A stretch of DNA of 19,003 nucleotides from an uncultured Bacilli bacterium (GTDB taxonomy: Bacteria > Bacillota_I > Bacilli_A > RFN20 > CAG-826), in contig CAKPNG010000030.1 in NCBI GenBank assembly GCA_934168325.1, positions 1 to 19,003 on the forward strand, written 5' to 3'. Shown here in pieces: positions 8,237-14,783 of this stretch. The notes beneath the pieces were generated by a model that saw only the letters and a list, made by a program, of their open reading frames with translations, searched no databases and had not been told where the DNA came from. Each line of letters opens with the position of its first letter. The stretch's first letter is position 1. The position numbers and the translations under genes are program-made.

Positions 8237-9619
8237 ATGCCTGAATTACCTGAAGTTGAAACGGTTAAAAATATTTTAGAGCCTTTAATTATAAATAAAA
8301 CTATTACAAAAATAGATGTTTTTTATGATCGATTAGTCCAAAGCGATTTAAGCACGTTTAAAAGTTCTTTAGTCGGTAAAACATTTTTATCTATGTCTAG
8401 ATACGGCAAATATTTATTTTTTAATTTAAGTGATGATTTAATTCTTATTTCTCATTTAAGAATGGAAGGTAAATATCGTGTTACAGATAAAAATTTTAGA
8501 ATTAAATCTACTAGTGCTATTTTTTATTTAGATAATGGCCAAGCTTTATGCTATGACGATACAAGAAAATTTGGATTAATGTATTTAACAAATAAAAATG
8601 CAATTTCTTCTCTTCCAATGATTGAAAAATTAGGAATTGAAGCAAACAAGGTTAAAGAATCAGATCTTCCTCTTCTTTATAAAAAATTTCATAAAAAGAA
8701 AAAAATGAAAGAATTGCTTTTAGACCAAACCATTTTAACTGGTATAGGTAACATATATGCTGATGAAATATTGTATTCATCTAAAATTAATCCTTTTACT
8801 GAAGGTATTGAATTAAATAACGATGATATTAAGAATATAACTCAAAACGCAAAAATTATATTAGATAAAGCAATAAAAGCAGGCGGATCAACAATTCACT
8901 CATTTCATCCTAGTGAAGGCGTTGATGGTAGATTTCAAGAATCCTTAAAATGTTATGGAAGAGCTGGCGAAATTTGCCCAATTTGTGGGACAACTTTTCA
9001 TAAAACATTTATTGGAGGTCGTGGTACAACTTATTGTCCAAATTGCCAAATAGATAAAAAATTAGAAAAAGCAATTGCAATTACAAGTCCAATTGGGTCT
9101 GGAAAATCTCAAGTTCTAAATTATTTAAAATCAAAAAATTACTTTACTTTAAGTGCAGATACTATCATTCATCAATTATATGAAGATTCTACTATAAAAA
9201 ATAAAATATCAAAAATCTTACAAACAGATTTTGATATTAATAATCCTCATAAAAAAGCGATTGCTAGAGATATAATGATAAATGATTCATCAAAAAAGAA
9301 AGCTGTAGAAAATTATATTTATCCAATATTAGAAAACTACCTTGTAGAAAATATCAAAACTCATGATTTAGTAGCTTATGAAATTCCTTTATTATTTAAA
9401 GCTCATTTTGAATACATGTTCAAAACTATATTTGTTATAGAAATTTCTAAAGAAAAACAAATAGAAAATTTAAAGAATAGAGGCGAACTTGATACCAATA
9501 AAATGCTTAAATTAAATAGTGATTATCATTATGATAAAACATCAAATAAAATTAAAATTATTGAAAATAATGGCACTTTAGCAGACTTATTTGAAAAAAT
9601 AGAGAGTTTTATTAATTAA
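8237..9619 (+). CDS. mutM-coaE: Fusion protein: formamidopyrimidine-DNA glycosylase (MutM/Fpg) - dephospho-CoA kinase (CoaE)
   Basis: One uninterrupted 460-residue frame carries two enzymes normally made separately. Residues 1-271 are a complete Fpg/MutM: PELPEVE with catalytic Pro2 and Glu3, GKYLFF with the conserved lysine (K58), GIGNIYADE (169-177), FQESLKCYGR (233-242), and a zinc finger C247/C250/C267/C270 with Arg262 in GGRGTTYC. It excises 8-oxoguanine and nicks the abasic site. Residues about 278-460 match CoaE, the last step of CoA synthesis: P-loop SPIGSGKS (284-291), LSADTIIHQLYE (305-316), and YEIPLLFKAHFE (381-392) before FKTIFVIEI. There is no linker beyond a few charged residues. 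The P-loop lacks its usual first glycine, and the C-terminal R/Q-rich CoaE signature is eroded, so kinase activity is less certain than glycosylase activity. A strong AAGGAGAG Shine-Dalgarno precedes it. Its stop overlaps the convergent dnaI stop. Confidence 0.92.
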   Translation: MPELPEVETVKNILEPLIINKTITKIDVFYDRLVQSDLSTFKSSLVGKTFLSMSRYGKYLFFNLSDDLILISHLRMEGKYRVTDKNFRIKSTSAIFYLDNGQALCYDDTRKFGLMYLTNKNAISSLPMIEKLGIEANKVKESDLPLLYKKFHKKKKMKELLLDQTILTGIGNIYADEILYSSKINPFTEGIELNNDDIKNITQNAKIILDKAIKAGGSTIHSFHPSEGVDGRFQESLKCYGRAGEICPICGTTFHKTFIGGRGTTYCPNCQIDKKLEKAIAITSPIGSGKSQVLNYLKSKNYFTLSADTIIHQLYEDSTIKNKISKILQTDFDINNPHKKAIARDIMINDSSKKKAVENYIYPILENYLVENIKTHDLVAYEIPLLFKAHFEYMFKTIFVIEISKEKQIENLKNRGELDTNKMLKLNSDYHYDKTSNKIKIIENNGTLADLFEKIESFIN

Positions 9620-10509
9620 AATATTGTTAAATTACTTAATGGTATTTCGTGTTTTATTTTACTTTTTAATGCATCCTTTAAATCTAGAAAATTTAATACT
9701 GCATCTTCTTTTTTTGAACTAAATTCATATAATTTAAATATTTCTACAAGTGAAAAACTACTATTAAAAATAGTATCTAAATTATTGCTGGCTCTAAAAA
9801 GTATTATTGGCTTTAAAACAAGGTCTCTAATATAAGATGTTTTGTACTCACTACCAAAATCATCAAAAATAACAAGATCAGCATTTTTTATACTATCGAT
9901 TAATTGTCTATAAGCTTCTTTATCAGAGTAATGTAAGTCGGCCAATTCTTGAAATCTTTTTGGGCAATTAATAAATGCTACTTTAGAATTCTCTCTTTTC
10001 TTTATAAAGTTATTACAAAATGCGATCGAAATATATGTTCTACCACTTCTTAAAGCGCCTGTTAAATATAACCAATCGTGATTGCTCAGTTCTCGAGCTG
10101 CATTGATTTTAGCCTTTTTTTGAACAATATCTTTTAAACTAACATTATTAAATTCATTATCAAAATCTTTATAAATAAAATGTCCACAATATCTTAAATA
10201 TTCTTCATAAAACTCATTAGCATAAAAGACCTTATCAAAATTTAATCCTTTTCGAACTACCTTAAAATAATAATAATGATTATATTTAATACAATCATCA
10301 AAAGACTCTATTTTTTTATCTAAATCCCTATTTTCTTTTAAGTCAGCAAAAAGTCCTATGTGATCAAAGATTTCTTGATTAGAAAAGCCCTCGTCTAATA
10401 ATTCTTTATAAAGGTCAACATCATCCAAGATACTTTTATAAAGTTCTTTAGCGTAATCATTTAAATCATCATCTAGCACCAAATTTAATTTATTATTTAA
10501 TCTTTCCAT
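9616..10509 (-). CDS. dnaI: DnaI-like primosomal helicase loader, Walker A variant
   Basis: Homologue of DnaI, the AAA+ protein that loads the replicative helicase in Firmicutes with DnaB and DnaD. Identification rests on its place right after dnaB, its 297-residue length, and the ATPase core: LYLTGALRSGRTY (147-159) at the Walker A position and DLVIFDDFGSE (211-221) as Walker B. The family Walker A is GxxxxGK[ST]; here residue 157 is arginine (AGA at 10041-10039). The sensor-1 TSN motif reads NSS (249-251), and the N-terminal zinc-binding cysteine cluster of B. subtilis DnaI is absent. It may therefore bind ATP poorly or act without hydrolysis. The ATG overlaps the end of dnaB by 13 bases with a weak GGATGA upstream. 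The stop overlaps the mutM-coaE stop by four bases (TTAATTAA). Confidence 0.8.
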   Translation of the reverse strand: MERLNNKLNLVLDDDLNDYAKELYKSILDDVDLYKELLDEGFSNQEIFDHIGLFADLKENRDLDKKIESFDDCIKYNHYYYFKVVRKGLNFDKVFYANEFYEEYLRYCGHFIYKDFDNEFNNVSLKDIVQKKAKINAARELSNHDWLYLTGALRSGRTYISIAFCNNFIKKRENSKVAFINCPKRFQELADLHYSDKEAYRQLIDSIKNADLVIFDDFGSEYKTSYIRDLVLKPIILFRASNNLDTIFNSSFSLVEIFKLYEFSSKKEDAVLNFLDLKDALKSKIKHEIPLSNLTIF

Positions 10510-11732
10510 AAGTCATCCAAATCATCTTCGTCAATAGTTTCTTTATCTAAATCAATAATTGTAGGTCCATCATTTCCTTTTTCAACGTTGTTATTATTAA
10601 TGATTTCTTTTTTCTTTTTATTTTTACCATATAAATAATTAAGAGCATCTAAAGCATTATCACATTTATTTCTAAGTAAAGAAGCTGCAATCTTTTCAAT
10701 ATAATTTCTATCTAAAACATTGTTTAATCTATCTAATGTATAATCCAAAATTACATTTATAACAGGAACTGATAAACCCATATTAGCTTGTAAATATGCA
10801 ATTATGTTTAAATCGCTACTAACAGGTTCTACTCCATTTTGTCTTTCTTTTAATAAGTCTCTAGGTGATATTGATTGATAATATCTAATTTTCTTAGCAA
10901 TATCTGTATCACTAGAAATATTAACCTTTTCCGCCTTTTTGAATCGTTTATTATAAGATTTAGTAAGTAAAACTTCTTTTTTAGCTCTTTCATATAATTG
11001 ATTAATATTAACTTTATTACCCTTTGCTTCTGAAGGATCAAATGAATCAATCGTTAATAAAGCCATTGTTTTTTCATCTAATCCAAAAACTACACCGCAA
11101 TCATGAATTTGTTTCAATTCTTCTGTTGTTATATTTTTAGAATTAATATTAGATTTCTCTTCTAAGCATTTAAAGAAAACGCTATCTTTAAAATTATCAG
11201 TAATATCGCCAGTATTATTCGACATTAATTTAATATCTTCACCAACATTTAAATAGCTAGGGTCAAATTCTACAAGGAAATTATCCCTAATTGAACTAGT
11301 AATCTTTTTATATCCTTTTAAATCAGCATCGATTTTATAGCGAGACATTAACTCTAGCGCTTTTTTTTCGCCTATTTTATTAATTAACAATCCCTTAAAA
11401 ATTAAATCAGCAAAAAAATTTTTAGGCGACTTTATGCCTTTAATAAGAATCAAGTAATTTAAATCATCTTTTTGATAAAATTCAATTAAACCAATAGACT
11501 CAAGCATCTTTTTTTCAAAGTAAAAATCTTGAGTATTCATTGTTGTTTCATTAATTAAGTCGTCTAAATAAATTGGATCTCTTTTAAGCCTTACAAAATT
11601 ATTCAAATATTCATATAAAAAAACAGCTTTATACCCAATTAATGGTAAATATAAAGTATAAAGAAATTCTAAATATTCAAGGCTTGTAAAAGTTTCAGTT
11701 TTTATATAGTAAGTACTTCTTAAATCTTCCAT
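10497..11732 (-). CDS. dnaB: Replication initiation and membrane attachment protein DnaB (Firmicute primosome)
   Basis: Firmicute-specific DnaB, unrelated to the E. coli DnaB helicase. It acts with DnaD and DnaI to load the replicative helicase at the origin and at stalled forks. The 411-residue protein starts with the family's N-terminal winged-helix (DDBH1-like) region, recognisable by LYTLYLPLIGYKAVFLYEYL (24-43). It has a second DnaB/DnaD-type helical domain around residues 285-370 with YLQANMGLSVPVINVILDY and IEKIAASLL. A lysine stretch (KNKKKKE, 370-376) and an acidic tail follow. No strong Shine-Dalgarno precedes the ATG; a TATAAT on the same strand about 25 bases upstream (11758-11763) would give a very short leader. 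No terminator separates it from the zinc importer genes upstream, so read-through is possible. Confidence 0.88.
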   Translation of the reverse strand: MEDLRSTYYIKTETFTSLEYLEFLYTLYLPLIGYKAVFLYEYLNNFVRLKRDPIYLDDLINETTMNTQDFYFEKKMLESIGLIEFYQKDDLNYLILIKGIKSPKNFFADLIFKGLLINKIGEKKALELMSRYKIDADLKGYKKITSSIRDNFLVEFDPSYLNVGEDIKLMSNNTGDITDNFKDSVFFKCLEEKSNINSKNITTEELKQIHDCGVVFGLDEKTMALLTIDSFDPSEAKGNKVNINQLYERAKKEVLLTKSYNKRFKKAEKVNISSDTDIAKKIRYYQSISPRDLLKERQNGVEPVSSDLNIIAYLQANMGLSVPVINVILDYTLDRLNNVLDRNYIEKIAASLLRNKCDNALDALNYLYGKNKKKKEIINNNNVEKGNDGPTIIDLDKETIDEDDLDDLWKD

Positions 11733-11757
11733 GCTGATATTTTAACATTATTAAAAG

Positions 11758-11763
11758 ATTATA
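11758..11763 (-). promoter_or_regulatory. Candidate -10 element for dnaB-dnaI
   Basis: On the minus strand, TATAAT lies in the 63-base gap between the permease gene and dnaB, 25 bases before the dnaB ATG. No good -35 is visible at 16-18 bp spacing. The gap holds no convincing hairpin and T-tract, so dnaB-dnaI may use this promoter, read-through, or both. Confidence 0.3.
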
Positions 11764-11795
11764 TAAACGAAACTTTATAAAACTTTAAATTAATT

Positions 11796-12617
11796 TTATA
11801 TACGCTTTTTTCTTATAATATTTTTAATAAAATAAATGATTCCTTTAATAAAGAAAATTAAAATTAATATACAAATTGCAAACATTACAATAGTCGCACC
11901 AGGTTTTAAATTTGCATAATAAGAAATGGTTAAACCTATCGTCATTATAAAAATAGAAATAAAAATCAAGAAAAATAGTGTGAATCTGTAGCCTTTTTTA
12001 AATTGTAGAGCAATTGCAGTAGGTAAAACAACCAAACTTGAAACTACTAAAGAACCTACAACTTTAGCTGATATAGCTATAGTAATAGAAAATAATAAGT
12101 CCTGAATAAATTGAATTAAATTAACATTTATTTTAGCAACTTTACTTTCACTTTCTGAATATAATGAAGCAAAAATTTGATTATAAAAAATTATTGAAAA
12201 TAAAGTTACTATAATAAATAGTCCAATGCATAAGTATAATTCAGTATCTGATATTAGTAAAATAGAACCAAATAGATAAGATTCAAAATTACTACTTGTT
12301 GTAAAACTTGATAAAATACCCGCTAACCCAATAGCACCACTAAGGACAACTGCAACGCCCATTTCAGAAAATTTATTAAATTTTTTTCTTAATAATTCAA
12401 TTATAAAAAAAGAAATTATACAAGCTATTATCGATATAAATAAAGGATTAAGGCCAGAAGCTAAACCAATTGCAACACCCGCTAAAGAAGAATGAGCAAG
12501 CGCATCACCACTAGATGATAATCTTTTAAATACTACACTTGAACCAAGTAAAGGTATAATTACACCTAGTAAAATACAAACTATAAATGCTATTTGCATA
12601 AATTTATAAGTCAACAT
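11796..12617 (-). CDS. adcB: Zinc ABC transporter permease (ZnuB/AdcB, ABC-3 family)
   Basis: Integral membrane subunit of a metal-ion ABC importer. The protein is strongly hydrophobic with about eight segments long enough to span the membrane. It shows ABC-3 family hallmarks: FKRLSSSGDALAHSSLAGVAIGL near the N-terminus, and KVVGSLVVSSLVVLPTAIALQF, the conserved stretch that contacts the ATPase. I chose the ATG at 12617 (MLTYKFMQIAF), giving 273 residues, because AGAGGA lies seven bases before it. An ATG 30 bases further upstream would need a longer overlap and has no comparable site. The start overlaps the end of the ATPase gene by 14 bases. Zinc rather than manganese is inferred from the partner proteins and the adjacent Zur-like regulator. 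Confidence 0.92.
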   Translation of the reverse strand: MLTYKFMQIAFIVCILLGVIIPLLGSSVVFKRLSSSGDALAHSSLAGVAIGLASGLNPLFISIIACIISFFIIELLRKKFNKFSEMGVAVVLSGAIGLAGILSSFTTSSNFESYLFGSILLISDTELYLCIGLFIIVTLFSIIFYNQIFASLYSESESKVAKINVNLIQFIQDLLFSITIAISAKVVGSLVVSSLVVLPTAIALQFKKGYRFTLFFLIFISIFIMTIGLTISYYANLKPGATIVMFAICILILIFFIKGIIYFIKNIIRKKRI

Positions 12618-13263
12618 GATGGTGTCCTCTTTTAAGTTCTTCTTCATAAGTCATAATTTTATTATCTTCAATAAAAAATATATTATCAGCTTCTTTTAAA
12701 TCTTCTGGATGATGAGAAGCAAATAAAATTCCTATTTTATTTTTATGAAGTTCTTCAATCATTGATATTAAATTATTATGAGAAATTGAATCCATTCCAG
12801 CATCTGGTTCATCTAAAACAACTAATGTTGGATTCGATATTAAAGCTTTGGCAATTTTTACTCTTTGTAATAAGCCTCCTGATAATTCATTAACAAGCAT
12901 CTTTTTATAGGGTAATAAATTCATCTTTTTAAGCATGTCATTTACTATTTTTTTATTATTTTTATAATGAAAAAAGATATGATTATCAACTAATCCTAAA
13001 GAAACTACTTCCTCAACAGTTGCAGGAAATGATGTATCTGATAATGAAGTTGTTTGAGATATATAAGAAATCTTTTTCTCATTAACTTCGATTTTTCCTT
13101 TTTGAGGTTTAAGAAGACCTAAAGCTAGGCATATAAATGTAGACTTTCCGCCACCATTAGGGCCTAATATACCGACAAATTCTCCATCTTTTATTTCAAA
13201 CGATACATCATTTAATACTGGTAAATCTTTATAAGCAAATGTAACATTTTCAAAGCGTATCAT
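12604..13263 (-). CDS. adcC: Zinc ABC transporter ATP-binding protein (ZnuC/AdcC)
   Basis: Cytoplasmic ATPase of the importer. With the start at 13263 it is 219 residues, and all ABC motifs are intact: Walker A GPNGGGKS (34-41), Q-loop glutamine Q70 in YISQ, signature LSGG (127-130, followed by LLQRVKIAKAL), Walker B LVVLDEP (147-153), D-loop AGMD, and the switch histidine H184 in ASHHPED. The tail RGHHHVDL has three adjacent histidines, which might bind metal, though this is speculative. The start is decided by GGAGG seven bases before the ATG at 13263; an in-frame ATG 24 bases earlier lacks a site. The gene begins inside the last codons of adcA (14-base overlap), a sign of coupled translation. 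Confidence 0.94.
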   Translation of the reverse strand: MIRFENVTFAYKDLPVLNDVSFEIKDGEFVGILGPNGGGKSTFICLALGLLKPQKGKIEVNEKKISYISQTTSLSDTSFPATVEEVVSLGLVDNHIFFHYKNNKKIVNDMLKKMNLLPYKKMLVNELSGGLLQRVKIAKALISNPTLVVLDEPDAGMDSISHNNLISMIEELHKNKIGILFASHHPEDLKEADNIFFIEDNKIMTYEEELKRGHHHVDL

Positions 13264-14116
13264 TACAAGCCTCCAAAATTTTATCATAATTCTTTTTCAT
13301 AACTGATAAATAGTCATTATCTTTACTTTCTTCTTTACTAAGTCCTTCAAGAGAATTTAATACTTCTATTTTTGCTCCAGTTTCACTAGCAATTTTTTTA
13401 GATATTTCAGGTGAAACTAATTCTTCATAAAAAATAGTAGAAATTTTATATTCTTTTATAGTTTCTATAATCCTTTCAATATCTTTAGCATTTGGTTCTT
13501 GATTTGGAGATAGTCCATCAACATAAATTTGCTTTAAATTATAATCTTTACATAGATATCCGAATGCAGCATGAGATACAACAATTGATTTATTTTTAAC
13601 ATCTTTAAGTTTATTAGAATAATCATTATATAAATTAAGAAAATTATTCTTCTGATTATTAAAATTACTTATATAAAAATCTTTATTATCGTTATCTAAT
13701 TTAATAACTTCATCTAAAATATTCTCCATTTCTTTAATAGCATTAGGGATAGATAGCCAAACATGAGGATCAACTATATTATTAATTTTCATTGTTTCAA
13801 TATTATTAGTGACGACATATGTTTTGTCCTTAATTTCTTTAGGTAACGAATCATAATAATTTTCAAGTCCTAAGCTATTAATAAAAATACCTTTAGAATC
13901 ATGCATATTTTTAACATCTAAAGTTGTTGGTTCATAATCATGTGGCTCAAGTCCATATGGAGTTAAATTTTCAACATTTATCTTATCTCCTACTATTTTT
14001 TTAGTAAAATCATATATTGGATAAAAAGAAGTATAAATAGTGTTAGCACTATTTTTATCAGAAATTCCACACGAAGATAATAATAAATTAATCATATATA
14101 ATATGGGTCTTTTCAT
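13250..14116 (-). CDS. adcA: Zinc ABC transporter substrate-binding lipoprotein (ZnuA/AdcA)
   Basis: Cluster A-I (cluster 9) metal-binding lipoprotein that captures the metal outside the membrane and hands it to the permease. With the ATG at 14116 it has 288 residues: a short signal peptide MKRPILYMINLLLSSC with lipobox LSSC (lipidated C16), then the binding fold. Probable metal ligands are H59 (GLEPHDYEP), H118 (DPHVW) and H182 (VSHAAFGYL), with an acidic residue late in the protein. The motif GLSPNQEPNAKDI is typical of the zinc branch. The histidine-rich loop of many ZnuA proteins is missing. The start is supported by AGAGGA seven bases before it and by the signal peptide it creates. The gene ends in TGA, evidence for the standard code. 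Confidence 0.92.
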   Translation of the reverse strand: MKRPILYMINLLLSSCGISDKNSANTIYTSFYPIYDFTKKIVGDKINVENLTPYGLEPHDYEPTTLDVKNMHDSKGIFINSLGLENYYDSLPKEIKDKTYVVTNNIETMKINNIVDPHVWLSIPNAIKEMENILDEVIKLDNDNKDFYISNFNNQKNNFLNLYNDYSNKLKDVKNKSIVVSHAAFGYLCKDYNLKQIYVDGLSPNQEPNAKDIERIIETIKEYKISTIFYEELVSPEISKKIASETGAKIEVLNSLEGLSKEESKDNDYLSVMKKNYDKILEACNDTL

Positions 14117-14127
14117 AATAATCCTCT

Positions 14128-14148
14128 TAATGCAAATCATTTGCATTA
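14128..14148. promoter_or_regulatory. Zur/Fur-type operator (perfect 10-1-10 palindrome)
   Basis: The arms TAATGCAAAT and ATTTGCATTA are exact reverse complements around a single C. The core TGCAAAT-C-ATTTGCA (14131-14145) has the 7-1-7 geometry of Fur-family boxes in Bacilli. It lies between the divergent zinc importer and Zur-like gene, overlaps the predicted adcA transcription start, and lies 11 bases from the adcA ATG, so a bound repressor would block initiation. It could also control the regulator gene itself. Confidence 0.85.
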
Positions 14149-14150
14149 GT

Positions 14151-14179
14151 AATATATGCTTATTTTATTGAATTAGCAA
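14151..14179 (-). promoter_or_regulatory. Promoter of the zinc importer operon
   Basis: On the minus strand, -35 TTGCTA (14174-14179) and -10 TATATT (14151-14156) are separated by exactly 17 bp. Transcription would begin around 14144, inside the palindromic operator. This fits zinc-repressed expression of adcA-adcC-adcB. Confidence 0.65.
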
Positions 14180-14184
14180 GAAAT

Positions 14185-14613
14185 ATGATGCAATATTTAT
14201 ATATGGGACATTGTGTATTTAAAGATTGTGGATTAAAAAGAACAAAGAATCGTGAGTTAATTTATAATATTTTGTACTCTCATTCTCATCCTTTAACAGC
14301 CAAAGAAATTTATGATTCTTTAAAAGATTATAATATAGATTTATCAACTATTTATCGCTGTTTAAATTCTTTTACTAATAATGGTATTTGTTGTGCTGAA
14401 ATCAACGATAGCAACGAGAAGCAATTCTTTTTAGAAAGACATGGTGACAAGCATATTCTTGTTTGTGTTAAATGCCATAAAAGAATTTATTTAGATGATT
14501 GTCCTTTTCATGAAGTTAATATAAAAATTGAAAAAGAAACTGGCTTTTTAATCAATGATCAAAATGTAGAATTATATGGCATTTGCGAAGAATGCCGAGA
14601 CAAAGATAAATAA
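14185..14613 (+). CDS. zur: Fur-family zinc uptake regulator (Zur-like)
   Basis: Metal-sensing repressor of the Fur superfamily, 142 residues. The N-terminal winged helix (about 18-72) has LTAKEIYDSLKDYNIDLSTIYRCLNSFTNNGI, and the C-terminal dimer domain has the structural zinc cysteines CVKC (94-97) and CEEC (134-137). H86, H90, C106 (LDDCPF) and H109 are candidate sensory ligands; a DxCP-type motif is common in zinc-sensing members. Divergence from the zinc importer and the shared palindrome argue for Zur rather than iron Fur or PerR. The start is uncertain: ATG at 14185 and 14188 or the internal ATG at 14203, none with a good Shine-Dalgarno. Streptococci regulate adc genes with a MarR protein (AdcR), so Fur-type control here resembles B. 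subtilis. A terminator follows. Confidence 0.9.
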   Translation: MMQYLYMGHCVFKDCGLKRTKNRELIYNILYSHSHPLTAKEIYDSLKDYNIDLSTIYRCLNSFTNNGICCAEINDSNEKQFFLERHGDKHILVCVKCHKRIYLDDCPFHEVNIKIEKETGFLINDQNVELYGICEECRDKDK

Positions 14614-14647
14614 ATTAATTAATTTTTTATAAAAATAATCAACTTTG

Positions 14648-14696
14648 GAAGACTTTTTAAAATTTTTAGCATGTTTTTAAATAGTTCTTCTTTTTT
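14648..14696 (+). terminator. Intrinsic terminator after zur
   Basis: The left arm begins GAAGACTTTTTAAAA (from 14648) and the right arm is TTTTTAAATAGTTCTTC (ending at 14690). They pair over about 15 bases with one bulge and one mismatch, and six T follow (14691-14696). The stem is AT-rich and so weak, but its position after zur and before the next promoter fits. Confidence 0.55.
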
Positions 14697-14713
14697 ATCA
14701 TAAGCTATATAAC

Positions 14714-14742
14714 TTGAATTAAGTACTATTTCGTACTATAAT
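14714..14742 (+). promoter_or_regulatory. Strong sigma-A promoter of the marR-MATE operon
   Basis: -35 TTGAAT (14714-14719) and a perfect -10 TATAAT (14737-14742) are 17 bp apart. This is the closest match to consensus that I see in the window. The predicted start is near 14749, inside the second MarR-type operator. Confidence 0.8.
14722..14737. promoter_or_regulatory. MarR-type operator 1 (within promoter spacer)
   Basis: AGTACTATTTCGTACT has AGTAC/GTACT inverted arms and fills the spacer between -35 and -10. It matches a second site 26 bp downstream at 12 of 16 positions. Binding here would exclude RNA polymerase. Assigning it to the adjacent MarR protein is inference from position and repetition. 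Confidence 0.65.
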
Positions 14743-14747
14743 GTAAT

Positions 14748-14763
14748 AGTCCTATTTAGAACT
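14748..14763. promoter_or_regulatory. MarR-type operator 2 (at the transcription start)
   Basis: AGTCCTATTTAGAACT is an imperfect palindrome (AGTnCT....AGnACT) with the same CTATTT core as operator 1. It lies over the predicted start of transcription. Two sites 26 bp apart would allow autorepression by two dimers. Confidence 0.6.
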
Positions 14764-14769
14764 TTTATC

Positions 14770-14783
14770 GGGGGGGTGATTTT
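14770..14783 (+). promoter_or_regulatory. Ribosome binding site of marR containing a G7 tract
   Basis: Seven consecutive G (14770-14776) followed by TGATTTT lie directly before the ATG. GGGGTGAT can pair with the 16S anti-Shine-Dalgarno, with G-U wobble where A is usual. It is the longest G run I see in an otherwise very AT-rich window. A tract of this length is prone to slipped-strand length changes that would alter ribosome spacing. Confidence 0.75.

Noticed and set aside
10850..11050. 66-codon open frame on the minus strand inside dnaB
   Set aside because: Alternative frame of the dnaB gene on the same strand, with no start signal or family resemblance.
13250..13252. Mycoplasma-type code in which TGA means tryptophan
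   Set aside because: adcA ends at this TGA at the expected family length, reading through would add only a few codons, and all conserved tryptophans are TGG.
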